Counted from the first letter of the stretch, positions 1-6,085 are shown. The stretch: 6,666 bases of DNA from an uncultured Phascolarctobacterium sp. (GCA_946002345.1 CAMFZA010000093.1:1-6666), one strand, 5' to 3'. Numbers and translations are program-made. The notes: generated by a model from the letters alone, not told the origin.

Positions 1-809
1 TTGTTTGGCTTTCTTGTTGTTGTGGTTGTTTTTCGTGGTTGGGGATGGATTTTTGGTTGTTCTTTCTGTGGAACCTTGAGTTCTTTTGTTATTTCTTTTA
101 AGATGGAAGAGTGAGAGTCATTTAAATAGCTTGCATCAAACTCTCTTAGCTCATCAAGGGTGTCAAATTCAAAAATATCTGTGGAACCATATTTCATTAT
201 TTTCATTTTTAAAACATCCAAGTGTTCAATAAAAATGTGCTCCCAAAGCTTTCCGTAGGTTTTGGGCATTGGGTACTCTACACTTAATATCTTTAAGAAG
301 TTATGGCTGAAATCGCTATCCCAAAAGGCATGACCAAGCATGAACCAAGCGCTATTCCCACCTATAGTTACTTTATCAATGTAACCTTGTTGGTTTTCAT
401 GCATACACCATTCTTTTGTGTAACCTTGTGAAAAGATACCGGAATAATAGGAACTATCACTTGCTTTTAAAAATGGATTAATTGTAAAGTAATTATCAGC
501 TGAACATATATATGTGTTGTTAAGGATGTTTCTAGCGACCCATATAGAAGAATTGTTGTTTCTCGTATTATAGAATGGGTTATGAATCAGTTTTACACTA
601 AGTTTGTCGACTAGATATTGGAACTTTTCCGCCATGTATCCAGTAATGACATAAATCTCATTAATGCCAGCAGAATGAAGTTGGTTAACTTGTCTTTCTA
701 TCAATACTTCATTTTTTACTTCTATTAAGCCTTTTGGAGTTTCATATGATAGGGGTGCAAACCTGCTTGACAATCCAGCAGCCATTATAATTGCATTATC
801 GACATTCAT
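1..809 (-). CDS. LicC-like NTP transferase (probable phosphocholine cytidylyltransferase family), 3' end outside window
   Basis: The frame is open from an ATG at 807-809 to the left edge, 269 codons without a stop. Its ribosome binding site GAGGG (817-821) overlaps the stop of the upstream toxin gene. The N-terminus carries the sugar-nucleotidyltransferase signature AAGLSSRFAPLS (residues 10-21) followed by the expected lysine K26. A metal-binding-type ADNYF lies at 104-108, and the family-typical EFDTLDELREFD at 214-225. These match the LicC/MobA-like fold, whose characterised members activate phosphocholine with CTP to decorate surface polysaccharide; the substrate here is inferred, not shown. 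After about residue 240 the expected end of the domain gives way to a Lys/Pro/Gln/Thr-rich tail that includes TTTTT (261-265). This could be a linker to a second domain such as a choline-kinase-like module, but that part is not visible. The gene is AT-rich by eye and likely co-transcribed with the toxin-antitoxin pair, since only 10 bp separate it from the toxin. Confidence 0.8.
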   Translation of the reverse strand, partial: MNVDNAIIMAAGLSSRFAPLSYETPKGLIEVKNEVLIERQVNQLHSAGINEIYVITGYMAEKFQYLVDKLSVKLIHNPFYNTRNNNSSIWVARNILNNTYICSADNYFTINPFLKASDSSYYSGIFSQGYTKEWCMHENQQGYIDKVTIGGNSAWFMLGHAFWDSDFSHNFLKILSVEYPMPKTYGKLWEHIFIEHLDVLKMKIMKYGSTDIFEFDTLDELREFDASYLNDSHSSILKEITKELKVPQKEQPKIHPQPRKTTTTTRKPN

Positions 810-819
810 TTCTCAACCC

Positions 820-1260
820 TCAAGTTTCATTAAGCGTGATATTGAATTTACATTTTATGTTCTCAATTAGTTGATTTGGAGTTATTACTGCAACCGGACT
901 ATCTTGAAAATCACGCACATTTCTTGTGACAATGTAATCGGCTTTAATGCGTTGAGCTGCAACTATTTGCAGCTGGTCTTCGTAATCCTTGGATTGCTCT
1001 ACCGCTGCTTTCAGTAAATCTGTGGCTCTTAAATCGACAATGTAGAAGATTAGCATAAGTTGCTCAATCACTTGATATGTTTTTGCTGGGGTGAGCTCTT
1101 TGCGCAAAATATAAACAATATTCGGAATTGAAAGAGCTGAAAGGTAGCCTTGGTCAAGCCCTAACTCACAGCGCTTCCAAATTAATGAGGCTGCTTCGAC
1201 TAAGCCTTCCCTTGCGCATAGTACATCTAGCACTACATTGGTGTCAATCAAGAGCTTCAT
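820..1260 (-). CDS. PIN-domain ribonuclease toxin of a VapBC-like type II toxin-antitoxin pair
   Basis: This 146-residue protein begins MKLLIDTNVVLDVL, the usual PIN-domain opening, with the first catalytic aspartate at D6. A second acidic cluster, KDYEDQ, gives D92/E94/D95. The C-terminal motif ADYIVTRNVRDF supplies N114 and D117. The arrangement matches the PIN_3-like subgroup. PIN toxins are Mg2+-dependent endoribonucleases that cut tRNA, rRNA or mRNA; the target of this one cannot be told from sequence. I chose the ATG at 1258-1260 because the PIN fold starts exactly there and AAAGG lies 10 bp upstream. A longer frame from 1305 would add 15 residues with no ribosome binding site and no PIN similarity. 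The gene overlaps the antitoxin by 17 bp (1244-1260), implying translational coupling, and is followed after 10 bp by the LicC-like gene. All key acidic residues are present, so the toxin appears intact. Confidence 0.87.
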   Translation of the reverse strand: MKLLIDTNVVLDVLCAREGLVEAASLIWKRCELGLDQGYLSALSIPNIVYILRKELTPAKTYQVIEQLMLIFYIVDLRATDLLKAAVEQSKDYEDQLQIVAAQRIKADYIVTRNVRDFQDSPVAVITPNQLIENIKCKFNITLNET

Positions 1261-1477
1261 GTTTACGCAGCCTTTCTTCCATAACGATTTTTTCGTTGTA
1301 ATCATTGGAGAGAATACCGGTTAGGGAGTCTGTGAGAAAGCTAACAGCTGTATTTTTGGAGATTAAGCGAGCTACTTCTACACCATTTTTTAATATAATT
1401 ATTTCGTCACCCATTTGTACTGCTTGTAGATATTTACCAAAATTGTTCTGTACGTCTGTTGCTGTAGCTGTTAACAT
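1244..1477 (-). CDS. Phd/YefM-family antitoxin
   Basis: This 77-residue protein has the Phd/YefM layout. The N-terminal DNA-binding and dimerisation part begins MLTATATDVQNNFGKYL (the family's usual T/S-x-T-x-x-R/Q-x-x-F/L pattern), then a beta-hairpin segment DEIIILKNGVEVARLI (about residues 24-39). A charged C-terminal tail, roughly residues 55-77, would wrap the toxin. Family members neutralise their toxin by direct binding and repress their own promoter alone or as the complex. The start is supported by AAAGGAG about 8 bp upstream. Its stop lies inside the toxin gene, which is the classic antitoxin-first order. The promoter with paired TTAGCTAA palindromes sits just upstream and is the obvious operator. 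Pairing of a Phd/YefM antitoxin with a PIN toxin, rather than Doc or RelE, is a known mixed combination. Confidence 0.85.
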   Translation of the reverse strand: MLTATATDVQNNFGKYLQAVQMGDEIIILKNGVEVARLISKNTAVSFLTDSLTGILSNDYNEKIVMEERLRKHEALD

Positions 1478-1495
1478 AACATTATCTCCTTTCGA

Positions 1496-1536
1496 TTAGC
1501 TAATTTTAGTATACATGATTTTAGCTAATTAGTCAA
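1496..1536 (-). promoter_or_regulatory. Antitoxin-toxin promoter with twin palindromic operator
   Basis: Read on the minus strand, there is a -35 box TTGACT (1531-1536), a 17-bp spacer and a -10 box TATACT (1508-1513), close to sigma-70 consensus. The perfect 8-bp palindrome TTAGCTAA occurs twice. One copy (1521-1528) is in the spacer between the boxes. The other (1496-1503) covers the expected transcription start. Their centres are 25 bp apart. This placement fits repression by the antitoxin or toxin-antitoxin complex; the binding itself is inferred. Confidence 0.75.
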
Positions 1537-1581
1537 TCGCTTGTAAAAGGTTCCTGTAGTTGGTTATTGTAAAACGGCATA

Positions 1582-1624
1582 CATTTGGTGTACAATGCGA
1601 TTCAATCGTAGTTTACACCAAATG
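1582..1624 (-). terminator. Stem-loop after the DUF4127 gene, possible terminator
   Basis: A perfect 11-bp inverted repeat pairs CATTTGGTGTA (1582-1592) with TACACCAAATG (1614-1624). It encloses a 21-nt loop that itself contains CGATT/AATCG. It begins 1 bp past the DUF4127 stop codon. On the minus strand the stem is followed, after about 7 nt, by only four T residues. It is therefore a weak textbook terminator and may instead be an mRNA 3'-end stabiliser or a protein-binding site. Confidence 0.45.
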
Positions 1625-1625
1625 C

Positions 1626-3413
1626 CTATGAGTCAAAACTTCGGCAGCTTACCTTGCTGTGTACGTCTAAATCAACCTCAAAGATTCTATTCCAGGGGAG
1701 CTTGGCGCCGACTGTTAAGTTGTCCAAATAGTAGCGCTGACTGGCGTTTTCATGAAAAGGCGTGCATCCCAGGCTTTGCCACAGCAGCTTGGCGGCATAA
1801 AAGCTCAGACGTTGGTGGATAAAATATTCCGTCCACAGCTTTTCCTCTGGCTCCAAATCCGTAGGTGTGGTGCCAAAGCTTTCCAAGTAGGGACGTAGTT
1901 GGGGGTGGATGAGCTTTTGGTAATAAAAATCCTCCAGCATCCGTTCAGCCGTAAAATTTAAGTTAGCGGCGTATAGGGCAACTATGGACTGCTCCTTCGC
2001 TTCAGTTGGCTTTGGAGCAATGGCAGGGGCTTGGTTTATTTGCTTCTCTATTGCTGGGGAAGCAGCACTGGCATGGGCCTGCAGCTGGCGTAAGCGGTTT
2101 ACAAAGTGTATGCTTTGCGCCAAGGCAGTGCCGCTGGAGTTACTAAAGGTGTTCCAGCCGGCGTAGGCGGCGAGGCGATTGATGGGAATACCCTTGTGGA
2201 GTAGTAGTGGCAGCAGCATTTCTTCTGCTTCAAAATTAGCGCTCAAATCGATAAGAGCAACGTGCTTACCTTGCTCAAGATAGCAGGCAAGCTGCTGCGC
2301 CTCTGCTAAAGTGGGCTTGGCATCATCATCACCACAATGCACGAAAAGGATAATGTCTGCTTCTTTGGGAGTTTCTACGAGCTGCGCACCCACAAGCTGT
2401 GCTTGATTGCGCAGGGTGGCACCAACGCTGGCTGCCATATAGGGCATATGCTTGAACTCGGTTTTTGGTGAGCCAAAATGCACATAAAGCTGGGGCTGCC
2501 AGCGGCTTTGCTGTAGGGCGTGACGGGTGAGCAGGAGGGCGGCAATTTCGTCAGCGCCGTTAGTAAGCTGGACGCGCTGAGTCAGAGCGTTGCTATTAAT
2601 GATGTTTTCTAGCTGACGGGCAGAGCGGTGGGGGAGCCCAAAGGGGGAGGAGTCATCCTGCCCAATGATAACTGGAGCAGCTTTAGTCAAAAGCTTTTTA
2701 TTGAAGCTCTGGCTTTGTATAAAAATCTTGGTGTATTTGTCCAAAATTGTCGGAGGAATTTCCTCCTTGTACTCACAAAGCTCCTTGGTCATGGCATAAT
2801 CACTATTGATTTCCACCATATCCAGTAGCTGGGAATAGCGCATGAGGTGCCATTGATACCAGCAATCAGGATAGATATCGTCGCTGACCAAAAGCCGTGG
2901 AATGATGGAAAAAAGGGTGAGCTGGTGCACAGGACCTTGGGGCTTATTGTTGCGCTTCTCCCTGACCTCGCTGTACGCTACACTTTGGGAGAAGGAAGCG
3001 CGCTGCAAAGCATTTTGCAGCGCATCCAGCTGGCGCAGGAATGTCTCTTGCTCCGCTTCAGTGGCAATGTGCTCCCGTGTTTGCAAAAGACTGCCGTGCA
3101 GAAGGATGTCTGCCGAAACCATGCTGGCTTGGAACTTAGGAGCCTCCTGCTGCAGCCAGAACCAAAGTTTTTTGCTGTCTGCAGGTTCTTGATAGTTGTC
3201 AAGAAGCTCTTTTGGGGGTACAATTACATTAATACCAGCTAATTTTCCTAGCTTCTGTACCATGGTGCTGCACACGGGGCGGCTGTCCAGCGGTACCAGG
3301 AGCAGCTGGTCGTGGGTGGGCAGCTCTGGCAATCTGCTCAATGATGCGTTATGCCAGGATGTGCTAAAATATATGCCCATTATGATAATAGGAAGTATCA
3401 GATATCTAAGCAT
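1626..3413 (-). CDS. DUF4127 family protein, predicted exported or membrane-anchored
   Basis: This 595-residue protein matches DUF4127 by several landmarks: LLLVPLDSRPVC (37-48), LLHGSLLQTRE (104-114), GQDDSSPFGLP (251-261), NGADEIAALLL (285-295), AYAGWNTFSNSSGTALAQ (416-433) and a C-terminal WNRIFEVDLDV (574-584). The family's biochemical role is not established, so none is given here. Residues 1-17 are hydrophobic after an initial Arg, with a polar stretch afterwards. This suggests a signal peptide or anchor, so the protein probably acts outside the membrane. An Ala/Pro/Gln-rich, low-complexity stretch (about 444-475) looks like a flexible insertion between the GWNT region and the C-terminal helices. 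The start at 3411-3413 has only a weak ribosome binding site (AAGTGG). The next Met, M12, would cut the hydrophobic segment short. The gene stands alone, divergent from rsmD, and is followed by a stem-loop. By eye it is more GC-rich than the cluster to its left. Confidence 0.85.
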   Translation of the reverse strand: MLRYLILPIIIMGIYFSTSWHNASLSRLPELPTHDQLLLVPLDSRPVCSTMVQKLGKLAGINVIVPPKELLDNYQEPADSKKLWFWLQQEAPKFQASMVSADILLHGSLLQTREHIATEAEQETFLRQLDALQNALQRASFSQSVAYSEVREKRNNKPQGPVHQLTLFSIIPRLLVSDDIYPDCWYQWHLMRYSQLLDMVEINSDYAMTKELCEYKEEIPPTILDKYTKIFIQSQSFNKKLLTKAAPVIIGQDDSSPFGLPHRSARQLENIINSNALTQRVQLTNGADEIAALLLTRHALQQSRWQPQLYVHFGSPKTEFKHMPYMAASVGATLRNQAQLVGAQLVETPKEADIILFVHCGDDDAKPTLAEAQQLACYLEQGKHVALIDLSANFEAEEMLLPLLLHKGIPINRLAAYAGWNTFSNSSGTALAQSIHFVNRLRQLQAHASAASPAIEKQINQAPAIAPKPTEAKEQSIVALYAANLNFTAERMLEDFYYQKLIHPQLRPYLESFGTTPTDLEPEEKLWTEYFIHQRLSFYAAKLLWQSLGCTPFHENASQRYYLDNLTVGAKLPWNRIFEVDLDVHSKVSCRSFDS

Positions 3414-3443
3414 GTTAATACCACTTTATAAAATATAAATAAG

Positions 3444-3496
3444 AAAAAGCTTTACCAGTTAGAGCGTGTGCGAAATTGCACTGCTGGGAGCTTTTT
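3444..3496. promoter_or_regulatory. Nested inverted repeats in the divergent DUF4127/rsmD intergenic region
   Basis: Three arms nest. AAAAAGCT (3444-3451) pairs with AGCTTTTT (3489-3496). CCAG (3455-3458) pairs with CTGG (3484-3487). GTGC (3468-3471) pairs with GCAC (3478-3481). T-runs leave the structure in both directions, so it resembles a bidirectional terminator even though no gene ends here. It may be a leader attenuator for the minus-strand DUF4127 gene or an insulator between the divergent genes; the sequence alone does not decide. Confidence 0.4.
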
Positions 3497-3500
3497 ACGA

Positions 3501-3528
3501 TTAAGATTATTTAGTATATGACTATACT
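3501..3528 (+). promoter_or_regulatory. Candidate sigma-70 promoter for rsmD
   Basis: A -35-like TTAAGA (3501-3506, four of six consensus bases), a 16-bp spacer and a -10 box TATACT (3523-3528, five of six) lie just upstream of the rsmD ribosome binding site AGGAG (3543-3547). The predicted transcript would begin close to 3535, giving a very short leader. Confidence 0.42.
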
Positions 3529-3554
3529 CACCATTATACCACAGGAGTCTACAC

Positions 3555-4118
3555 ATGAGAATCATTACAGGCAAGGCCCGGGGCCTGCAGCTTACTGTCC
3601 CCAAAAATTATGACGTTCGTCCAACGGCGGATCGGGTCAAGGAATCTGTTTTTAACATTATCGGAAGTAAAATTATCAACGCTACTGTGCTTGATTTATT
3701 TGCTGGCACGGGTAATTTGGGCTTGGAGAGCTGGAGCCGCGGGGCCAAGTCCGTCACCTTTATTGACGAAAGCAAGGAATCCTTGCGCCTTGTAAAAAGC
3801 AATATCGCCAAATGTCGCGCCGAGGCTGACTGTACTGTCCTCAAGGGCAGTGCACCACAGGTGGCTGAGCGCTTAGCCCAACAGGGGGTACGCTTTGATT
3901 TTGCTTTTTGTGACCCACCATACAATAAAGGTTGGGTACAGCAAATCATTGGCTTATTGGGCAGAAGCCCCTTTCTGCAAAATGGTGGCTATTTGGTAGT
4001 GGAGCGTTCAGCTCACGATGAGCTACCGCTTTTGCCGGATGGGTGTGAATTGGTACGCACTCAGCATTATGGAGAAACAATTATTGACTTTATTTTGTGG
4101 AATATTCTAGAAAAATGA
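3555..4118 (+). CDS. rsmD: 16S rRNA (guanine(966)-N(2))-methyltransferase RsmD
   Basis: This 187-residue protein has the usual family length. RsmD transfers a methyl group from S-adenosylmethionine to N2 of G966 of 16S rRNA during 30S subunit assembly in the cytoplasm. The family-specific N-terminal block RPTADRVKESVFNII is at residues 22-36. The SAM-binding glycine motif DLFAGTGNLG is at 47-56, with acidic D71 at the end of the next strand as the expected ribose contact. The catalytic DPPY is at 120-123. The start ATG has AGGAG 7 bp upstream. It is the first gene of the rightward group, with coaD following after 105 bp, and rsmD-coaD adjacency is common in Firmicutes. Nothing is missing or truncated. 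Confidence 0.95.
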   Translation: MRIITGKARGLQLTVPKNYDVRPTADRVKESVFNIIGSKIINATVLDLFAGTGNLGLESWSRGAKSVTFIDESKESLRLVKSNIAKCRAEADCTVLKGSAPQVAERLAQQGVRFDFAFCDPPYNKGWVQQIIGLLGRSPFLQNGGYLVVERSAHDELPLLPDGCELVRTQHYGETIIDFILWNILEK

Positions 4119-4120
4119 GG

Positions 4121-4126
4121 TATAAT
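4121..4126 (+). promoter_or_regulatory. Isolated consensus -10 box upstream of coaD
   Basis: A perfect TATAAT begins 3 bp after the rsmD stop codon. No convincing -35 box lies 16-18 bp upstream (TGGAAT at 4098-4103 is weak) and no TGn extension is present. It may give coaD a second start of transcription with a roughly 90-nt leader, or it may be chance in AT-rich sequence. Confidence 0.28.
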
Positions 4127-4179
4127 AAGAGGGAAATTGTTTGTTTGTGTCGAATAAGCAATAGATTAGAGAGGAGATA

Positions 4180-4212
4180 ATGTCCTTAGGGATAGGAATC
4201 CATAGAATTTAG
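4180..4212 (+). CDS. Possible 10-codon leader ORF upstream of coaD
   Basis: The frame reads MSLGIGIHRI then TAG. A GAGGAG sequence (4171-4176) precedes its ATG, although the 3-nt spacing is shorter than optimal. The stop codon (4210-4212) overlaps the first bases of the coaD ribosome binding site AGGAGGT (4211-4217), so ribosomes ending here would sit on the coaD initiation region. That arrangement would suit translational coupling. The ORF is very short and could be coincidental; the peptide resembles no leader I recognise. Confidence 0.25.
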   Translation: MSLGIGIHRI

Positions 4213-4223
4213 GAGGTCCGGCT

Positions 4224-4715
4224 ATGCGTAGAGCAGTGTGCCCAGGAAGCTTTGACCCGGTGACTAAGGGTCATATAGATATTTTTGAGAGAGCAAGTGG
4301 AATGTTCGATGAGCTGATTATCAGCGTTTTTCATAATCCAGGTAAGGATAAAGCCATGTTTAGCATGGAAGAAAGAGTGGAAATGTTGAAGGAGGCCACT
4401 AAACATATTCCCAATGTGAGGGTTACCTGCTTTTCTGGTTTGCTGAACGAGTTTTGTCAGCAGGAGAGCGCTCCCTTTATCGTTAGAGGCCTACGTGCTT
4501 TTACTGATTTTGAGTATGAATTCCAAAGAGCCTTGTTGTTGAAGAAGATTGACAATAAGCTGGAGACGGTTTTCATTATGACCAATGCTAAGTATTCCTT
4601 TGTGAGCTCTTCGGGCGTGCGTGAACTGGCTACCTTTGGTGGTCAATTGAAGGATTTGGTGCCTGAATGCATCGAGGAACGTGTGCGTCAGCACGTTTGT
4701 GAGAAGTTTGAATAG
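4224..4715 (+). CDS. coaD: Phosphopantetheine adenylyltransferase CoaD
   Basis: This 163-residue protein has normal length for bacterial PPAT. It transfers AMP from ATP to 4'-phosphopantetheine, giving dephospho-CoA, the penultimate step of coenzyme A synthesis in the cytosol. The nucleotidyltransferase signature is intact: GSFDPVTKGH at residues 8-17, including the HIGH-type histidine H17. The central IVRGLRAFTDFEYEFQ (86-101) contributes substrate contacts. The C-terminal YSFVSSSGVRE (124-134) corresponds to the ISSS-x-x-RE motif that binds ATP phosphates. The start has a near-perfect AGGAGGT six bases upstream. The coiled-coil gene follows after 17 bp, so the two are almost certainly co-transcribed. 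Confidence 0.96.
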   Translation: MRRAVCPGSFDPVTKGHIDIFERASGMFDELIISVFHNPGKDKAMFSMEERVEMLKEATKHIPNVRVTCFSGLLNEFCQQESAPFIVRGLRAFTDFEYEFQRALLLKKIDNKLETVFIMTNAKYSFVSSSGVRELATFGGQLKDLVPECIEERVRQHVCEKFE

Positions 4716-4732
4716 AATGCGGGGAACGAAAG

Positions 4733-5323
4733 ATGATTGAACGGAGCAATAATACTAATGTAGCTTTAGAAAAGCTATTTGAAGAGTTTTACAATATGAT
4801 TGCTGAAGCTAGGGGAGTTCCCTTTACAGAAAAAATCATGCTTGATGAAAGTGATCTGGTGAATCTGGTTGAGGATTTGAAGAATGCCATTCCCCGGGAA
4901 ATAAAGAGTGCTACTCAGGTTTTGGAGGAGCAGAAGAATATTGTGAACAAGGCCTATGCTGATGCGGATCGGATTGTGCAGCAGGCTAAGAACGAAGCCG
5001 AGCGCATTTTGGGTGTGGCTCAGGCTGAAGCTGATGCCAAGATTCAGCAGGAAGAGATTGTGAAGCAGGCTAATGCTGTAGCTGAAGAGATCAAGGCTAA
5101 TGCTTTGCGCTATCAAGAGGAGAGCAAGGCCGCTGCCGATGATTATGCTTTGCGGGTAAAACAGGAATCTCTGCAGTATGCTGATGACATGCTAGCGTTC
5201 TTGGGCAGAAATTTGCAAAGTGCTCTGGAAGGATTGGAAGGCAATAGACAAAATATTAACAATGAATTGGCCAACGTTGCTGGTGGCAACATTGTGGCAC
5301 CTTCTGAGGAGGAAGAGGAGTAG
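4733..5323 (+). CDS. Coiled-coil protein of the coaD-linked 'ATPase'/V-ATPase subunit H-like family
   Basis: This 196-residue, highly charged protein has no membrane segment. A short N-terminal helix is followed by VPFTEKIMLDESDLVNLVEDL (about 29-49) and IPREIKSA (53-60). This corresponds to the family's conserved F-T-x-K-x-M-x-D then L-P-x-E-I-K pattern. Residues about 60-145 form a long Ala/Glu/Gln/Lys coiled coil (for example DRIVQQAKNEAERI). Then come ADDYALRVKQE (135-145), a helical C-terminal region, and an acidic tail SEEEEE. The stalk-like composition explains names such as 'ATPase' or 'V-type ATPase subunit H' given to relatives, but no Walker motif is present and no ATPase activity should be assumed. 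The function is unknown. Its tight coupling to coaD and frequent neighbourhood with rsmD suggest a core role. GGGGAA precedes the ATG at a suitable distance. Confidence 0.85.
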   Translation: MIERSNNTNVALEKLFEEFYNMIAEARGVPFTEKIMLDESDLVNLVEDLKNAIPREIKSATQVLEEQKNIVNKAYADADRIVQQAKNEAERILGVAQAEADAKIQQEEIVKQANAVAEEIKANALRYQEESKAAADDYALRVKQESLQYADDMLAFLGRNLQSALEGLEGNRQNINNELANVAGGNIVAPSEEEEE

Positions 5324-5355
5324 CTGCACAACAAGAGAATTATTGGAAATGAGAA

Positions 5356-5382
5356 GAGCTCCCCAAGTTTCTTGGGGAGCTC
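5356..5382. terminator. Bidirectional rho-independent-like terminator
   Basis: GAGCTCCCCAAG (5356-5367) and CTTGGGGAGCTC (5371-5382) form a perfect 12-bp GC-rich stem with a TTT loop. The structure lies between the ends of the plus-strand coiled-coil gene (stop 5321-5323) and the minus-strand gene (stop 5387-5389). The T-run is modest on both sides (GCGTTTAT rightward, TTCTCATTT leftward), so the strong stem carries most of the prediction. Confidence 0.82.
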
Positions 5383-5386
5383 GCGT

Positions 5387-6085
5387 TTATCTATAGACGT
5401 TGTTGAAGTGCTTTTTGTAGACTTTTTGGATGATGGCGAGAGACTCATCGTGTGAATAAACCAAGTCACATTCCTGAATCCACATGAGAAAATCATGAAA
5501 GGCATTAACCAAGCTGATTTCTTCAAGGCGGAATATATGGATAATACCGGACTCATCAAAGTGATGAATAATCACATGCTGTTTGGAATAGGCAGTTATG
5601 ACGATAGGCTTAGGAATGTTAAATAGGTTGCTTTTTGCAATATGAACTATAGCTCTTCCGGTCTCAATGGCTGTAATGAAATTAGCAATAATCTCTAAGC
5701 GTTGCTTTTTCGTGGGATTGGCCCGCAGCATAAAATGGGGAATTTCCATAATTTTTCCCGTGCGCAGGAACATATCCAAGCCATCTTCGGTGAAGACCAT
5801 TTGGAAGGTGTTGCGACAGGTACTAAGATTGTACAAATACTCCTTGATTTGGGCTAGCATTTCCGAAGTGAGCACGTCCGTTCTGATGCAAGTATTAACC
5901 GTTTCACTAGGGATATAAGGAATGATGCATGGTTGATACATAATATTGTAGTTGGTCTCGCCGTCAAAATCCATAAGAGTAGCTGTGTTGGCAAAATACT
6001 GCTCAGGTTCTGCGCTGATTGTATCAAATATGGGCTTAGAATTGTGTTTTTTCTTATCGTAGCTTGTAAGGTAAAGCGGACTGAT
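5387..6085 (-). pseudogene. C-terminal part of an interrupted gene, downstream of an in-frame stop
   Basis: This segment continues the reading frame of the 6086-6666 segment without any frameshift. After the TAA it reads ISPLYLTSYDKKK (6085-6047), runs through the first available ATG (5972-5974) and goes on to a TAA at 5387-5389. The ATG-to-stop part alone would be 195 residues, but the preceding bases have no ribosome binding site, and no ATG, GTG or TTG lies in frame between the internal stop and that ATG. The protein sequence on both sides of the stop looks normal and mixed alpha/beta, with no low complexity. I therefore read this as the untranslated remainder of one gene broken by a single base change (for example CAA to TAA). 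I do not recognise the family. Regions such as QPCIIPYIP and the helical segment ending IQECDLVYSHDESLAII give no catalytic motif. Independent translation or stop readthrough cannot be excluded. Confidence 0.65.

Noticed and set aside
1..60. TTGTTGTTG-like GT-rich tract as a possible repeat array
   Set aside because: It is too short and irregular for a CRISPR or tandem repeat, and it is explained by the Thr/Lys/Pro codons of the LicC-like tail on the minus strand.
1261..1305. Longer N-terminus for the PIN toxin starting at the ATG at 1303-1305
   Set aside because: No ribosome binding site precedes it, the added 15 residues are unlike PIN proteins, and it would lengthen the overlap with the antitoxin to 62 bp.
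1305..1499. Plus-strand small open frame of 64 codons
   Set aside because: It is antisense to the antitoxin gene and has no ribosome binding site or homology that I can recognise.
2847..3242. Plus-strand open frame of 131 codons
   Set aside because: It lies wholly antisense to the DUF4127 gene, has no recognisable domain or ribosome binding site, and is a shadow of that GC-richer coding region.
5143..5559. Minus-strand open frame of 138 codons across the terminator
   Set aside because: It runs through the 12-bp terminator stem and antisense to the coiled-coil gene; it is a shadow frame.
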